Positions 27,107-34,138 of a stretch of 34,662 bases of DNA are shown here, piece by piece. Under the pieces are notes generated by a model. That model searched no databases. It was not told the DNA's origin and was given only the letters and a program-made list of their open reading frames with translations. The translations under genes were made by a program, and so were the position numbers. The DNA comes from Cyclobacteriaceae bacterium (GTDB taxonomy: Bacteria > Bacteroidota > Bacteroidia > Cytophagales > Cyclobacteriaceae): contig WFNR01000122.1 of assembly GCA_015488485.1 (NCBI GenBank), positions 1-34,662 on the forward strand, written 5' to 3'. How positions within the stretch are numbered: the first letter of the stretch is position 1; each line of letters begins with the position of its first letter.

Positions 27107-27727
27107 CTATTTGTTGTGGCAAGTCAGGCACAGAGCACTGTTGGCATTATCTTTAATCAGCAGGAAGTTATTTCCGGAACTGTTGTGCACATCATGGCAT
27201 GAGGCACATTGTACCTGATTAGCCAGTAACATATCCTGGGCAATGGTACCACCCAGCCCTGATGAGGTAGTGGTTGGGTCATACAAGCCGCCATCATTAC
27301 TTGCAAGTGTTGCATCGTAGGTAAAGGAGATCGGATGGTCATCCGACAAGTCGGTGCCGACAAGATCGTTGCCACTTATGAAATTGGTACCACCGGTAGT
27401 ACCGCCAAAGTTTTCAAGGGCTACGGTACCATCATGGCAACTCAGGCACAGCTTGGAGCTGGCTGCCGGCTGTCCCAGGTCGGTGGCATCCAGGCTGGCC
27501 GAAGAGTACAGGGTAAAGGTAGCTGTGGTCAGTTCGTGGTTCCACAGCGGAGCATCGGTAACAGACTGGGAGTTGTGCGGTGTATGACAAACGATACATA
27601 CCTCTCCCGTGCTGTTCCAGGTCTCTGTGCTGAAGTCATGGGCCGATCCGGTAATGCCCTGAGCCAAACCATATGAGCTAATTGCCATGACTAGCACGCT
27701 GGCGAAAATTCTGTTGAGCGCTTTCAT
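27107..27727 (-). CDS. Secreted tetrahaem cytochrome c
   Basis: This 206-residue protein has a signal peptide (MKALNRIFASVLVMAISSYGLAQ) and four CXXCH motifs (CIVCH, CLSCH, CASCH, CLTCH), the last three residues from the C-terminus. Outside the motifs the mature chain has five histidines (SAHDF, TPHNS, WNHEL, DDHPI, DVHNS), enough for bis-His ligation of four haems. The chain aligns along its length with the N-terminal part of the 12-haem cytochrome, sharing CHTPH, APLWN, TLYSS, LCLSCHDGTVAL and LSDDHP. It is monocistronic, between its own FNR-type promoter and a strong terminator, which suggests a product needed in larger amount. A soluble periplasmic shuttle or a secreted filament-forming cytochrome of OmcE-like size are both possible; the sequence does not decide. 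Confidence 0.92.
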   Translation of the reverse strand: MKALNRIFASVLVMAISSYGLAQGITGSAHDFSTETWNSTGEVCIVCHTPHNSQSVTDAPLWNHELTTATFTLYSSASLDATDLGQPAASSKLCLSCHDGTVALENFGGTTGGTNFISGNDLVGTDLSDDHPISFTYDATLASNDGGLYDPTTTSSGLGGTIAQDMLLANQVQCASCHDVHNSSGNNFLLIKDNANSALCLTCHNK

Positions 27728-27766
27728 TTTTCTATGGGTTTTGAAGCCGTTGTTTAAAGTACTATG

Positions 27767-27809
27767 TAAATATCCGTTATACTAACTATATAGGCTATGA
27801 CTATTGTCA
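27767..27809 (-). promoter_or_regulatory. FNR-type promoter of the tetrahaem cytochrome gene
   Basis: On the minus strand TGACAATAGTCA (27809-27798) is followed after 23 bases by GATATTTA (27774-27767). The centre-to-end distance is again 36.5 bp. The last base of the -7 element is A rather than G. Confidence 0.65.
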
Positions 27810-27836
27810 GCCCGAGGACTGATATTTGTCAGTTTT

Positions 27837-27852
27837 TGTGATTGCAATCACA
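27837..27852. promoter_or_regulatory. Perfect 16-bp palindrome, FNR/CRP-like operator
   Basis: TGTGATTGCAATCACA is a perfect palindrome that contains the TGAY-N4-RTCA core and also fits the CRP pattern TGTGA-N6-TCACA. Its centre is 41 bp from the tetrahaem promoter site, about four helical turns upstream of it. Confidence 0.7.
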
Positions 27853-27925
27853 GAAAAAAACAGCCTCTGCCGGCCATTTACAAGGATTAAAACAAAAAAG
27901 GTGTCCCGGTTAAATAGCTATTCTT

Positions 27926-27937
27926 TGACACAAATCA
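27926..27937 (+). promoter_or_regulatory. Second upstream FNR-like site of the monohaem cytochrome promoter
   Basis: TGACACAAATCA (with flanks TTGAC and ATCAT) matches TGAY-N4-RTCA. Its centre is 22 bp, two helical turns, upstream of the main site at 27948-27959. Confidence 0.55.
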
Positions 27938-27947
27938 TAGAACTGTA

Positions 27948-27990
27948 TGATATAAATCATATTATTTAGTCTGAAAATAAAGGACATTTG
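27948..27990 (+). promoter_or_regulatory. FNR-type promoter of the monohaem cytochrome / ImcH-like genes
   Basis: TGATATAAATCA (27948-27959, inside the inverted repeat TATGAT-N4-ATCATA) is followed after 23 bases by GACATTTG (27983-27990). The site centre is 36.5 bp from the last G. No -33 TTG is present. The start codon is at 28035. Confidence 0.7.
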
Positions 27991-28034
27991 ACGTGTTACA
28001 ACACCTACAATTGTACCACCAAACCAATACAACC

Positions 28035-28442
28035 ATGAAAATCAAAACCCTAACCCCGCTTGCTACTATGGCCATACTGATGGCTGGCGCGCTTCTATCC
28101 GGCTTCAATTTCCCTCAGGATAAATGGGTAGTGCCGGATGAGTATAAAAACATGGAGAACGAATATGCCGGTGAAGACGAAGACGGCATAGGAGAAGAAC
28201 TGTATGAGCAGCACTGCAAGTCATGTCATGGCGAAGAGGGCCACGGTGATGGTACCAAAGCCAAGGAACTGGAAACACCGCTGCGAGACCTTACTTCGGA
28301 AGAAGTGCAATCGCAAACCGATGGCGAACTCTACTATAAAGCTATTATTGGTCGTGATGAAATGCCCAACTTTGAAAAAAAGATCAGGGACGAAGAAGAC
28401 CGTTGGATGCTGATCAATTATCTAAGGGCCTTGGCCAAGTGA
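28035..28442 (+). CDS. Secreted monohaem cytochrome c (class I type)
   Basis: This 135-residue protein has a signal peptide (MKIKTLTPLATMAILMAGALLSG), an unusually acidic stretch (ENEYAGEDEDGIGEELYE), one haem motif CKSCH with CHGEEGHGDGTKA after it, and a likely methionine ligand in GRDEMPNF, as in class I cytochromes c of the cytochrome_CBB3 type. It ends in WMLINYLRALAK, the usual C-terminal helix. ATG 28035 is chosen because the longer frame (from 27993) starts upstream of the signal peptide. A terminator follows, then the ImcH-like gene, so it probably acts as a soluble or loosely held periplasmic carrier near that quinol oxidase. Confidence 0.9.
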   Translation: MKIKTLTPLATMAILMAGALLSGFNFPQDKWVVPDEYKNMENEYAGEDEDGIGEELYEQHCKSCHGEEGHGDGTKAKELETPLRDLTSEEVQSQTDGELYYKAIIGRDEMPNFEKKIRDEEDRWMLINYLRALAK

Positions 28443-28447
28443 TGCGC

Positions 28448-28489
28448 AGAGGGAGGCGAACGAGAGGTACCTCCCTCTTTTTATTTTTT
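28448..28489 (+). terminator. Intrinsic terminator after the monohaem cytochrome gene
   Basis: AGAGGGAGG (28448-28456) pairs with CCTCCCTCT (28470-28478), followed by a T-rich tract. No separate promoter is evident before the ImcH-like gene at 28559, so partial read-through would give more small cytochrome than membrane protein. Confidence 0.85.
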
Positions 28490-28558
28490 CATAAACCACA
28501 ACCGGCACAGGGTGTTGTTAGGCGCCAGTTATGTAGTTAAACCGAATAATCCGGAGCC

Positions 28559-30064
28559 ATGAAATTGCCCAAATCGTATTATAACCTCACCTCGTACATT
28601 GGCACAGTAATAGCGGCAATCAGCTTGTTTTTGTTCCTGGCTTTTGTCCTGATTGGCTATTACAATGAAGAAGCCAGCTCCTACCTGGGGTTGCTCAGTT
28701 ATATCGTTTTGCCGGCTTTTTTGATATTGGGCCTCCTCCTGATACCTGTCGGCATGTATTTTGAGTTTAGAAAGACAAAAAAACGCCAGCGTGAGTATCT
28801 GGCAAAAGGCTGGCCGGTAATTGATCTCAATGTATCCAAATACCGCAATGCTATCATTATTTTCAGTGTGGGCACGGTTATATTGTTTGTTCTGTCAGCC
28901 ATTGGCAGCTATGAGGCTTATCATTATACCGAGTCAAATGAGTTTTGTGGCACAGTTTGCCATGAAGTGATGGAACCGGAATATACGGCCTACCAAAACT
29001 CCCCGCATGCCAGGGTAAAATGTGTAGCGTGCCATGTAGGCTCCGGTGCCGATTGGTATATGCGCTCAAAGCTATCCGGTTTGCGGCAGGTTTACGGTGT
29101 GATAACCGGGGATTTTGAACGGCCTATCGAAACTCCCATTGAGGATATGCGCCCGGCCCGCGAAACCTGCGAGCGTTGCCACTGGCCGGAAAAATATTAT
29201 GCACGTGAACTTTATCAAACCAGACATTTTCTGGCCGATAGTACCAATACGGAATGGAATATTGCCTTGCAGATGAAAACCGGTCCCGACCACAGCGCTT
29301 TGGGGTTGTCAGAGGGTATCCACTGGCACAATAACCCGGATGTGCTCATTGAGTACATTCCCAAAAGAGCCAATCGCAAAAAAATACCTTGGGTGCGCTA
29401 TATCAACCTGGCCACTGGAGATACCGTTCTTTATGAAGACGTAAAGCGCCCACTCAAAAAGAAAAAACTGGCAGAAGCAACTCCGCGCACCATGGATTGT
29501 ATGGATTGCCATAACCGCCCGGCCCATAATTTCTACACCCCACAGGAGTTTATCGACCACGCCATAGTAGCCGGAGATATTCCACAGGACTTACCGTATA
29601 TCAAACGGGTAGCTATGGAAATATTCATGGATCCGTTTGATAACAAAGACACGGCAATTCATACGATCAAAACTTTTACTTGGCAGTTTTACAAAGACAG
29701 CCTGCCGGCCGTGGCCCAAAGCCGCAAAGCGGATATAAACAAAGCAATCAATGGCATGATCAACGAATTTAACCGCAATATTTTTCCGGCCATGGAGGCC
29801 AGTTGGGATACCTACGAAAAACATATCGGGCATAAAACCTACAACGGTTGCTTCAGGTGCCATGACGACAAACACAAGAGTGCTGACGGCAAGGTGATAT
29901 CAAAAGACTGTGACCTTTGCCATACCATAGTAATGCAGGGAGAGCCCGGTCGGGAACAGTTTGCTTCGATTAAGGAAGCGCTGGACTTCATCCACCCAAA
30001 AGAGCTGAAAGAGGGTTGGGAGGATGACCTGTGCAGCGAATGCCATCGCTATTTGTATGATTAG
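28559..30064 (+). CDS. NapC/NirT-type heptahaem inner-membrane cytochrome, ImcH-like
   Basis: This 501-residue protein is likely a quinol-oxidising inner-membrane cytochrome. Three membrane segments are seen at about residues 12-34, 42-67 and 97-117. They are followed by a NapC/NirT domain whose first haem motif is CGTVCH (CX3CH, residue 130) with HEVMEPEY after it, then CVACH, CERCH, CMDCH, CFRCH, CDLCH and CSECH, giving seven sites. The pattern CGTVCH...SPHARVKCVACHVG is typical of the family. Three membrane helices and seven haems in about 500 residues match what is known of Geobacter ImcH, which passes electrons from menaquinol towards high-potential extracellular acceptors; orthology is inference. 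GGAG lies just before the ATG. It could also feed NrfA, since no nrfH is seen in the window. Confidence 0.88.
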   Translation: MKLPKSYYNLTSYIGTVIAAISLFLFLAFVLIGYYNEEASSYLGLLSYIVLPAFLILGLLLIPVGMYFEFRKTKKRQREYLAKGWPVIDLNVSKYRNAIIIFSVGTVILFVLSAIGSYEAYHYTESNEFCGTVCHEVMEPEYTAYQNSPHARVKCVACHVGSGADWYMRSKLSGLRQVYGVITGDFERPIETPIEDMRPARETCERCHWPEKYYARELYQTRHFLADSTNTEWNIALQMKTGPDHSALGLSEGIHWHNNPDVLIEYIPKRANRKKIPWVRYINLATGDTVLYEDVKRPLKKKKLAEATPRTMDCMDCHNRPAHNFYTPQEFIDHAIVAGDIPQDLPYIKRVAMEIFMDPFDNKDTAIHTIKTFTWQFYKDSLPAVAQSRKADINKAINGMINEFNRNIFPAMEASWDTYEKHIGHKTYNGCFRCHDDKHKSADGKVISKDCDLCHTIVMQGEPGREQFASIKEALDFIHPKELKEGWEDDLCSECHRYLYD

Positions 30065-30079
30065 CCAGGCATAAAAACA

Positions 30080-30110
30080 AAAAAGTCTCTGTCATCGGCA
30101 GAGACTTTTT
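30080..30110. terminator. Bidirectional intrinsic terminator between the ImcH-like gene and rpmE2
   Basis: A5-GTCTCTG (30080-30091) and CAGAGAC-T5 (30099-30110) form a strong stem with a 7-base loop. A- and T-runs on both sides let it serve both convergent genes. Confidence 0.9.
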
Positions 30111-30130
30111 GTTTTCTTTAAAAACAGCTA

Positions 30131-30376
30131 TTACTTTTTCTTATACCGCCTGTTGAATTTCTCTACCCGGCCGGCAGTATCTACAAATATCTTCTTGCCG
30201 GTATAGAACGGGTGCGAATCGGAAGTCACTTCCACTTTGATAAGCGGATATTCGTTGCCGTCCTCCCATTTTACGGTTTCTTTCGAGGTCATGGTTGACC
30301 TGGTTTTGAAAGTAAAGCCGGTTTGCAAATCCTGGAAGATTACCTCCCTGTATTCCGGATGTATGTCCTTCTTCAT
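30131..30376 (-). CDS. rpmE2: 50S ribosomal protein L31, type B
   Basis: This 81-residue protein is the type B L31: [20 protein letters not shown], then [30 protein letters not shown] and a basic tail FNRRYKKK. It has none of the zinc-binding cysteines of type A L31, so it is the zinc-independent form. ATG 30376 is chosen because the longer frame extends through the promoter and leader. Confidence 0.95.
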   Translation of the reverse strand: MKKDIHPEYREVIFQDLQTGFTFKTRSTMTSKETVKWEDGNEYPLIKVEVTSDSHPFYTGKKIFVDTAGRVEKFNRRYKKK

Positions 30377-30400
30377 AATCGTGCTATTTACTACTGTATC

Positions 30401-30423
30401 GCTCCTGCTTTTGCTAAAGGAGC
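30401..30423 (-). promoter_or_regulatory. Leader hairpin of rpmE2
   Basis: On the minus strand GCTCCT (30423-30418) pairs with AGGAGC (30406-30401), with TTAGC/GCnAA-like bases in the loop. It lies directly after the promoter and 25 bases before the start codon, where an L31-binding autoregulatory leader would be expected. Function is inferred. Confidence 0.45.
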
Positions 30424-30424
30424 A

Positions 30425-30454
30425 CAAAATTAGTGCTTTTATGTTTATCTTCAA
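30425..30454 (-). promoter_or_regulatory. Bacteroidota-type promoter of rpmE2
   Basis: On the minus strand TTG (30454-30452) is followed after 19 bases by TAATTTTG (30432-30425), an exact consensus match. Confidence 0.8.
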
Positions 30455-30517
30455 ATATTTACGGATTTATTTCCTTCAAATCGGTTGGTTGGCAGCGATT
30501 TGTTCAGGCAGTTGCGG

Positions 30518-30904
30518 TTAGTCTCTCACATAAACATGTACAAAGCAATCGTAGCACTCATCGCGCAGCACCAGGGTATCGTTGGCTAATAGGAAAGACT
30601 GTTGGCGACCATCGGAATAGCGTAGCAGCAGCACCTCCTTACTGCTATAAATTGACTGGCCTTTTATCAGGCGATAGCGCTCCCGGACAAGTAATGAATC
30701 GTTGCGATAGCGAGCAATGTAAGTATCATCTATTTGTAGCCGTTGCTCATAGCCGGCTGTAGCCGGGGTTTCGCTATGGCCGTCAAGACCACCTGTTGAC
30801 TGCAGCCAGCGCCAGTTGCCCACCAGCGCAGCTTCCGGTTCCACCTTTTGGCGACAGGCGGCAAAGCCTGTCAGTAGCAGCATAAACCAAATAGCTCTAT
30901 GCAT
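30518..30904 (-). CDS. Small lipoprotein, lipocalin-like
   Basis: This 128-residue protein has a lipoprotein signal (MHRAIWFMLLLTGFAAC, acylated Cys17). The mature part opens LVGNWRWLQSTGGLDG and continues with alternating strands (LQIDDTYIARY, LLVRERYRL, VLLLRYSDG), the layout of the small lipocalin-like lipoproteins frequent in Bacteroidota. Two further cysteines (ECYDC) near the C-terminus could form a disulphide; the spacing CX2C without a following histidine is not a haem motif. No ligand or function can be assigned. It is transcribed away from the glutamine amidotransferase gene. Confidence 0.7.
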   Translation of the reverse strand: MHRAIWFMLLLTGFAACRQKVEPEAALVGNWRWLQSTGGLDGHSETPATAGYEQRLQIDDTYIARYRNDSLLVRERYRLIKGQSIYSSKEVLLLRYSDGRQQSFLLANDTLVLRDECYDCFVHVYVRD

Positions 30905-31028
30905 AGCTTGCGTTTATTAGCCATTTATTAGACGGGTTTATGGGTGCAAGGTTGTAAAAGACATCGACCAAAAAGCTGTTATAGCCAAACTTTCTTTGTA
31001 TTATTATATCAACAAAAACACTTGCCTA

Positions 31029-31895
31029 ATGTGCCGATTTGTTGCCTATCTGGGCGCCCCTATTCTGGCTGCCGACCTGATTACCCGGCCCGAGAATTCA
31101 CTTATTCACCAAAGTTACCAGGCCCGTGAAACCCCCGAGCCCCTGAATGGCGATGGCTTTGGCATGGGCTGGTACAACCATGCACTGCGGCCCGAGCCGG
31201 GGCTTTTTAAGGCCATAACCCCGGCCTGGAACAACCGCAACCTGAAAAACCTGGCGGAAATAGTGGAGTCGAATTGCCTGTTTGCCCACATCCGGGCAGC
31301 TACCGAAGGCGGGGTGTCGGAAGAAAATAACCATCCTTTTCGCTACAACCAGTATTTGATGATGCACAATGGCGGTGTGCCGGGCTTCAAAAAGATAAAA
31401 CGCGACCTGATAAACCGGCTGTCCGATCATTACTACCAGTGGATAAACGGCCATACCGACAGTGAGCATATCTTCGCCCTGTACATGCAGCGCGTATCCG
31501 ACAAATCGGGCGCCCGCCAGGGTAGTGAGCTATCGCTCGACTTTCTGGCCGACTGTTTTGCCGATGTCTTTGCCGAAATAGAGGAGCTCATGGCTGCGCG
31601 GGGTATTACCGAAGCGGCTGTTTTTAATATGGTGATAACCGATGGGCACAGGATGATTGCCACACGTTACAGCAGCGACCCCAGGCGGCAAAGCCGTACC
31701 TTGTATTTTTCAAAAGGCAAAAAATATGTCTGTGAGGGCAACCTGTGCCAGATGCTGCCGGCTGACGGTCTACCCCTCTCGATGCTGGTGGTGTCGGAAA
31801 AGCTGGACGACTACAAGGAGGAATGGATGCGCGTACCGGATAACCATGCCTTGCTTATAGAGCGGGACCTGCAGCATATGATAAGGCCGTTGTAG
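31029..31895 (+). CDS. Class II glutamine amidotransferase (EgtC/YafJ type)
   Basis: This 288-residue protein starts MCRFVAYLG; the cysteine becomes the N-terminal nucleophile after methionine removal, which fixes the start at ATG 31029 rather than the upstream in-frame ATG. Other family features are NGDGFGMGWY, the LFAHIRAAT strand, NNHPFRYNQYLMMHNGGV and DSEHIFALYM. The domain releases ammonia or hydrolyses a gamma-glutamyl amide, as in EgtC and YafJ-type proteins. No synthase partner is encoded nearby, so the substrate is unknown. Confidence 0.88.
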   Translation: MCRFVAYLGAPILAADLITRPENSLIHQSYQARETPEPLNGDGFGMGWYNHALRPEPGLFKAITPAWNNRNLKNLAEIVESNCLFAHIRAATEGGVSEENNHPFRYNQYLMMHNGGVPGFKKIKRDLINRLSDHYYQWINGHTDSEHIFALYMQRVSDKSGARQGSELSLDFLADCFADVFAEIEELMAARGITEAAVFNMVITDGHRMIATRYSSDPRRQSRTLYFSKGKKYVCEGNLCQMLPADGLPLSMLVVSEKLDDYKEEWMRVPDNHALLIERDLQHMIRPL

Positions 31896-31936
31896 TAGTA
31901 AGCAGTGCAGCTTGCTGTTATGGTGCTGCTCTGTTG

Positions 31937-31970
31937 TTGCCTGTAAGGCCAACAAAAAGCCCTACCTTTG
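31937..31970 (+). promoter_or_regulatory. Bacteroidota-type promoter of the RluB-type gene
   Basis: TTG (31937-31939) and TACCTTTG (31963-31970) are separated by 23 bases, at the upper limit of the accepted spacing. The -7 element ends only four bases before the start codon, so the transcript may be leaderless or nearly so. Confidence 0.6.
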
Positions 31971-31974
31971 CAGC

Positions 31975-32748
31975 ATGAGTAAAAAAGTCCGTAAAAATCC
32001 TTTCGCCAGCCGAAACAAAGGCGCCACCGTAAGCCAGGTGGGAATGCGCCTTAATCGCTATATAGCACACTGCGGGGTATGCTCCAGGCGGGAAGCCGAT
32101 GAACTGATAGCGGCCGGGCGTATCAGGGTAAACGATCAGGTAGTGACTGAAATGGGTTACCGCTTGCAGGCCGGTGACAAGGTTTACCTGGGTAAGCGCC
32201 AGCTTAAAAGGGAGGACTATGTATATGTATTGCTCAACAAACCTAAAGATTTTATCACCACCACCAAAGACCCGCGGGCGCGTAAAACGGTAATGGATTT
32301 GGTGAAGAAGGCGGCTGATGTACGCCTCTACCCTGTGGGGCGACTCGACCGCCAGACTACCGGCCTACTGCTGCTCACCAACGATGGCGAACTGGCCGAA
32401 CGCCTGAGTCATCCTTCCTACAACATTCGTAAAATCTATAAGGTGGAGTTGGATAAACCGCTTACCAAACGCCACTTTCAGGACGTTGTCAACGGCCTTA
32501 CCCTGGAAGACGGCCCGGTAAAGGTAGATGACCTGGCTATCCTGGAAGGTGACGGCCGGGCAGTGGGTATAGAGCTGCATAGCGGGCGCAACCGCATCGT
32601 TAGGCGTATCTTCGAGCATCTGGGTTACCGGATAAAAAAGCTCGACCGGGTAGTATATGCCGGTCTTACCAAAGAGAACCTGCCACGCGGTAAATGGCGC
32701 TACCTGACTCCCAGAGAAATTGGCCTGCTTAAAAAGAAAGGACGCTGA
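31975..32748 (+). CDS. RluB/RsuA-family rRNA pseudouridine synthase
   Basis: This 257-residue protein converts a uridine of ribosomal RNA to pseudouridine. A basic N-terminus is followed by an S4 RNA-binding domain (MRLNRYIAHCGVCSRREADELIAAGRIRVN) and the catalytic domain with GRLDRQTTGLLLLTNDGELA, whose aspartate is the catalytic residue, then GRNRIVRRIFEHLGYRIKKLDRV. This is the RsuA/RluB/RluE/RluF subgroup; RluB-like is most likely, but the exact target cannot be told. ATG 31975 lies four bases after the promoter -7 element; the longer frame would cover the promoter. Confidence 0.92.
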   Translation: MSKKVRKNPFASRNKGATVSQVGMRLNRYIAHCGVCSRREADELIAAGRIRVNDQVVTEMGYRLQAGDKVYLGKRQLKREDYVYVLLNKPKDFITTTKDPRARKTVMDLVKKAADVRLYPVGRLDRQTTGLLLLTNDGELAERLSHPSYNIRKIYKVELDKPLTKRHFQDVVNGLTLEDGPVKVDDLAILEGDGRAVGIELHSGRNRIVRRIFEHLGYRIKKLDRVVYAGLTKENLPRGKWRYLTPREIGLLKKKGR

Positions 32749-32835
32749 GCTCTAAGCTCTGACGCCAGAGGAAAAAGGACAATAAACAAGCAGGAGACAC
32801 CTCACAGCAAAAAAAACCGAAAAAATCAAATTGAT

Positions 32836-32872
32836 TTGGCTGGCAATTATATTCATCGTAATATTGCAATAT
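32836..32872 (+). promoter_or_regulatory. Promoter and overlapping operator of the ars operon
   Basis: TTG (32836-32838) is followed after 20 bases by TAATATTG (32859-32866), one mismatch from TAnnTTTG. The perfect palindrome ATATTGCAATAT (32861-32872) overlaps the -7 element and ends eight bases before arsR, as expected for an ArsR repressor site. The rest of 32749-32860 shows only weak short repeats. Confidence 0.65.
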
Positions 32873-32880
32873 AATAAACT

Positions 32881-33213
32881 ATGGGTGTAACCAAAACAGA
32901 TTTATTTACCGCTACCCAAAACGAAATGGCCCGGGCGGCCAAGGTCTTTGCACATCCGGCCCGCATAGCCATAATTGAGTACCTGATCAAGACCAATGCC
33001 TGCGTGAATGGCGATTTGGTGCAGGAGCTGGGGTTGGCACAGGCTACCATCAGCCAGCATCTGCGTGAGCTGAAAGAGATCGGCCTGATACAGGGCACCA
33101 TTGAGGGGGTGCGGGTCAACTACTGCATCAATCCGGCCAGGTGGCAGGAAATCAAGGATATGTTTACCCGCTTGTTCGAACAGCTCGATAAGGCGCCCAA
33201 TTGTACTATTTAA
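32881..33213 (+). CDS. arsR: ArsR-family transcriptional repressor
   Basis: This 110-residue winged-helix protein has the ArsR pattern: AKVFAHPARIAIIEYLI, then the recognition region LGLAQATISQHLRELKEIGLI and the wing GTIEGVRVNYCIN. The metal-binding ELCVCD motif of classical ArsR is absent; cysteines are at NACVNGD, NYCIN and the C-terminal NCTI, so arsenic sensing would use another cysteine set. It is 18 bases before arsM, with a palindromic operator just upstream, so it probably represses its own operon. Confidence 0.88.
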   Translation: MGVTKTDLFTATQNEMARAAKVFAHPARIAIIEYLIKTNACVNGDLVQELGLAQATISQHLRELKEIGLIQGTIEGVRVNYCINPARWQEIKDMFTRLFEQLDKAPNCTI

Positions 33214-33231
33214 CAATCAAACCATTACAAA

Positions 33232-34116
33232 ATGAAATCGGAAAAGGAACTAAAACAGGTAGTAAGAGAAAAGTATAGCAAAATTGCCCAACAGGAGGCG
33301 GCCGTCAATGCGGCTTCGTGCTGTGGGGCCACCAGTCCTTCAAACAAAATATATAACATCATGATGGACGACTACAGCCAGGTGGAAGGCTATGTGGCCG
33401 ATGCCGACCTGGGATTGGGCTGTGGCCTGCCCACCCAATTTGCTCAAATCAGCAAGGGCGATACGGTGATAGACCTGGGCTCGGGAGCCGGCAACGACTG
33501 CTTTGTGGCGCGCCACGAAACCGGTCCGGAGGGCAAGGTGATCGGTATAGATTTTACTCCGGCCATGATTGCCAAGGCCCGCCAAAATGCCGACAAGCTG
33601 GGCTATAATAATGTGGAGTTCAGAGAGGGCGATATCGATGATATGCCGGTAGCCGACAACACGGCAGACGTGATAGTGAGCAACTGTGTGTTGAACCTGG
33701 TACCCGACAAGGCCAAAGTGATCAAGGAGATATACCGGGTGCTTAAGCCGGGTGGGCATTTCAGTATTTCGGATATTGTGCTGCAGGGGCACCTGCCGGA
33801 AGCCCTCAAGGCCGATGCCGAGATGTATGCTGGTTGTGTAGCCGGAGCCATTCAGCAGAAAGAGTATTTGGGTCATATCGAAAAGACCGGTTTTATCGAT
33901 ATCACCGTGCAAAAAAGCAAAGCCATTACCATACCCGATGATATTTTGTCGAAATACCTGAGTGCGGAGGAAATGGCAGCTTTTAACAAGGGCGATACGG
34001 GTATTTACAGCATTACGGTCTTTGCCCGCAAGCCGGGAGAAAAGCCGCCCAAAACCAAAGTCTCCCTGGCAGAATTACAGCAGGACGACTGTGCTCCGGG
34101 AAGCGGTTGTTGTTAG
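33232..34116 (+). CDS. arsM: Arsenite S-adenosylmethionine methyltransferase ArsM
   Basis: This 294-residue enzyme methylates trivalent arsenic with SAM. The N-terminus carries the KYSKIAQQ region and a cysteine pair ASCCG; GLGCGLPTQFA follows, then the SAM motif VIDLGSGAGNDCFVA, GIDFTPAMIAKAR, SNCVLNLVPDK and AEMYAGCVAGAI. The cysteines in GLGCG, SNCVLN and AGCVAG correspond to the conserved arsenic-binding set. The C-terminus ends GSGCC, a further possible metal site. It lies in an arsR-arsM-phosphatase operon. Confidence 0.95.
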   Translation: MKSEKELKQVVREKYSKIAQQEAAVNAASCCGATSPSNKIYNIMMDDYSQVEGYVADADLGLGCGLPTQFAQISKGDTVIDLGSGAGNDCFVARHETGPEGKVIGIDFTPAMIAKARQNADKLGYNNVEFREGDIDDMPVADNTADVIVSNCVLNLVPDKAKVIKEIYRVLKPGGHFSISDIVLQGHLPEALKADAEMYAGCVAGAIQQKEYLGHIEKTGFIDITVQKSKAITIPDDILSKYLSAEEMAAFNKGDTGIYSITVFARKPGEKPPKTKVSLAELQQDDCAPGSGCC

Positions 34117-34138
34117 CAAAAAAACATCATAAAAAACA

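Noticed and set aside
27821-27828. Plus-strand GATATTTG between the divergent cytochrome genes
   Set aside because: No TGAY-N4-RTCA site lies at the required distance upstream (27786-27797 has no TGA), and no gene starts shortly after it.
27925-27951. TTGACA ... TATGAT resembling an E. coli sigma-70 promoter
   Set aside because: The spacing is only 15 bases, Bacteroidota use a different consensus, and both hexamers are better explained as half-sites of two FNR-like boxes.
30518-30904. CYDC near the end of the small lipoprotein as a haem site
   Set aside because: The motif is not followed by histidine; it reads ECYDCFV.
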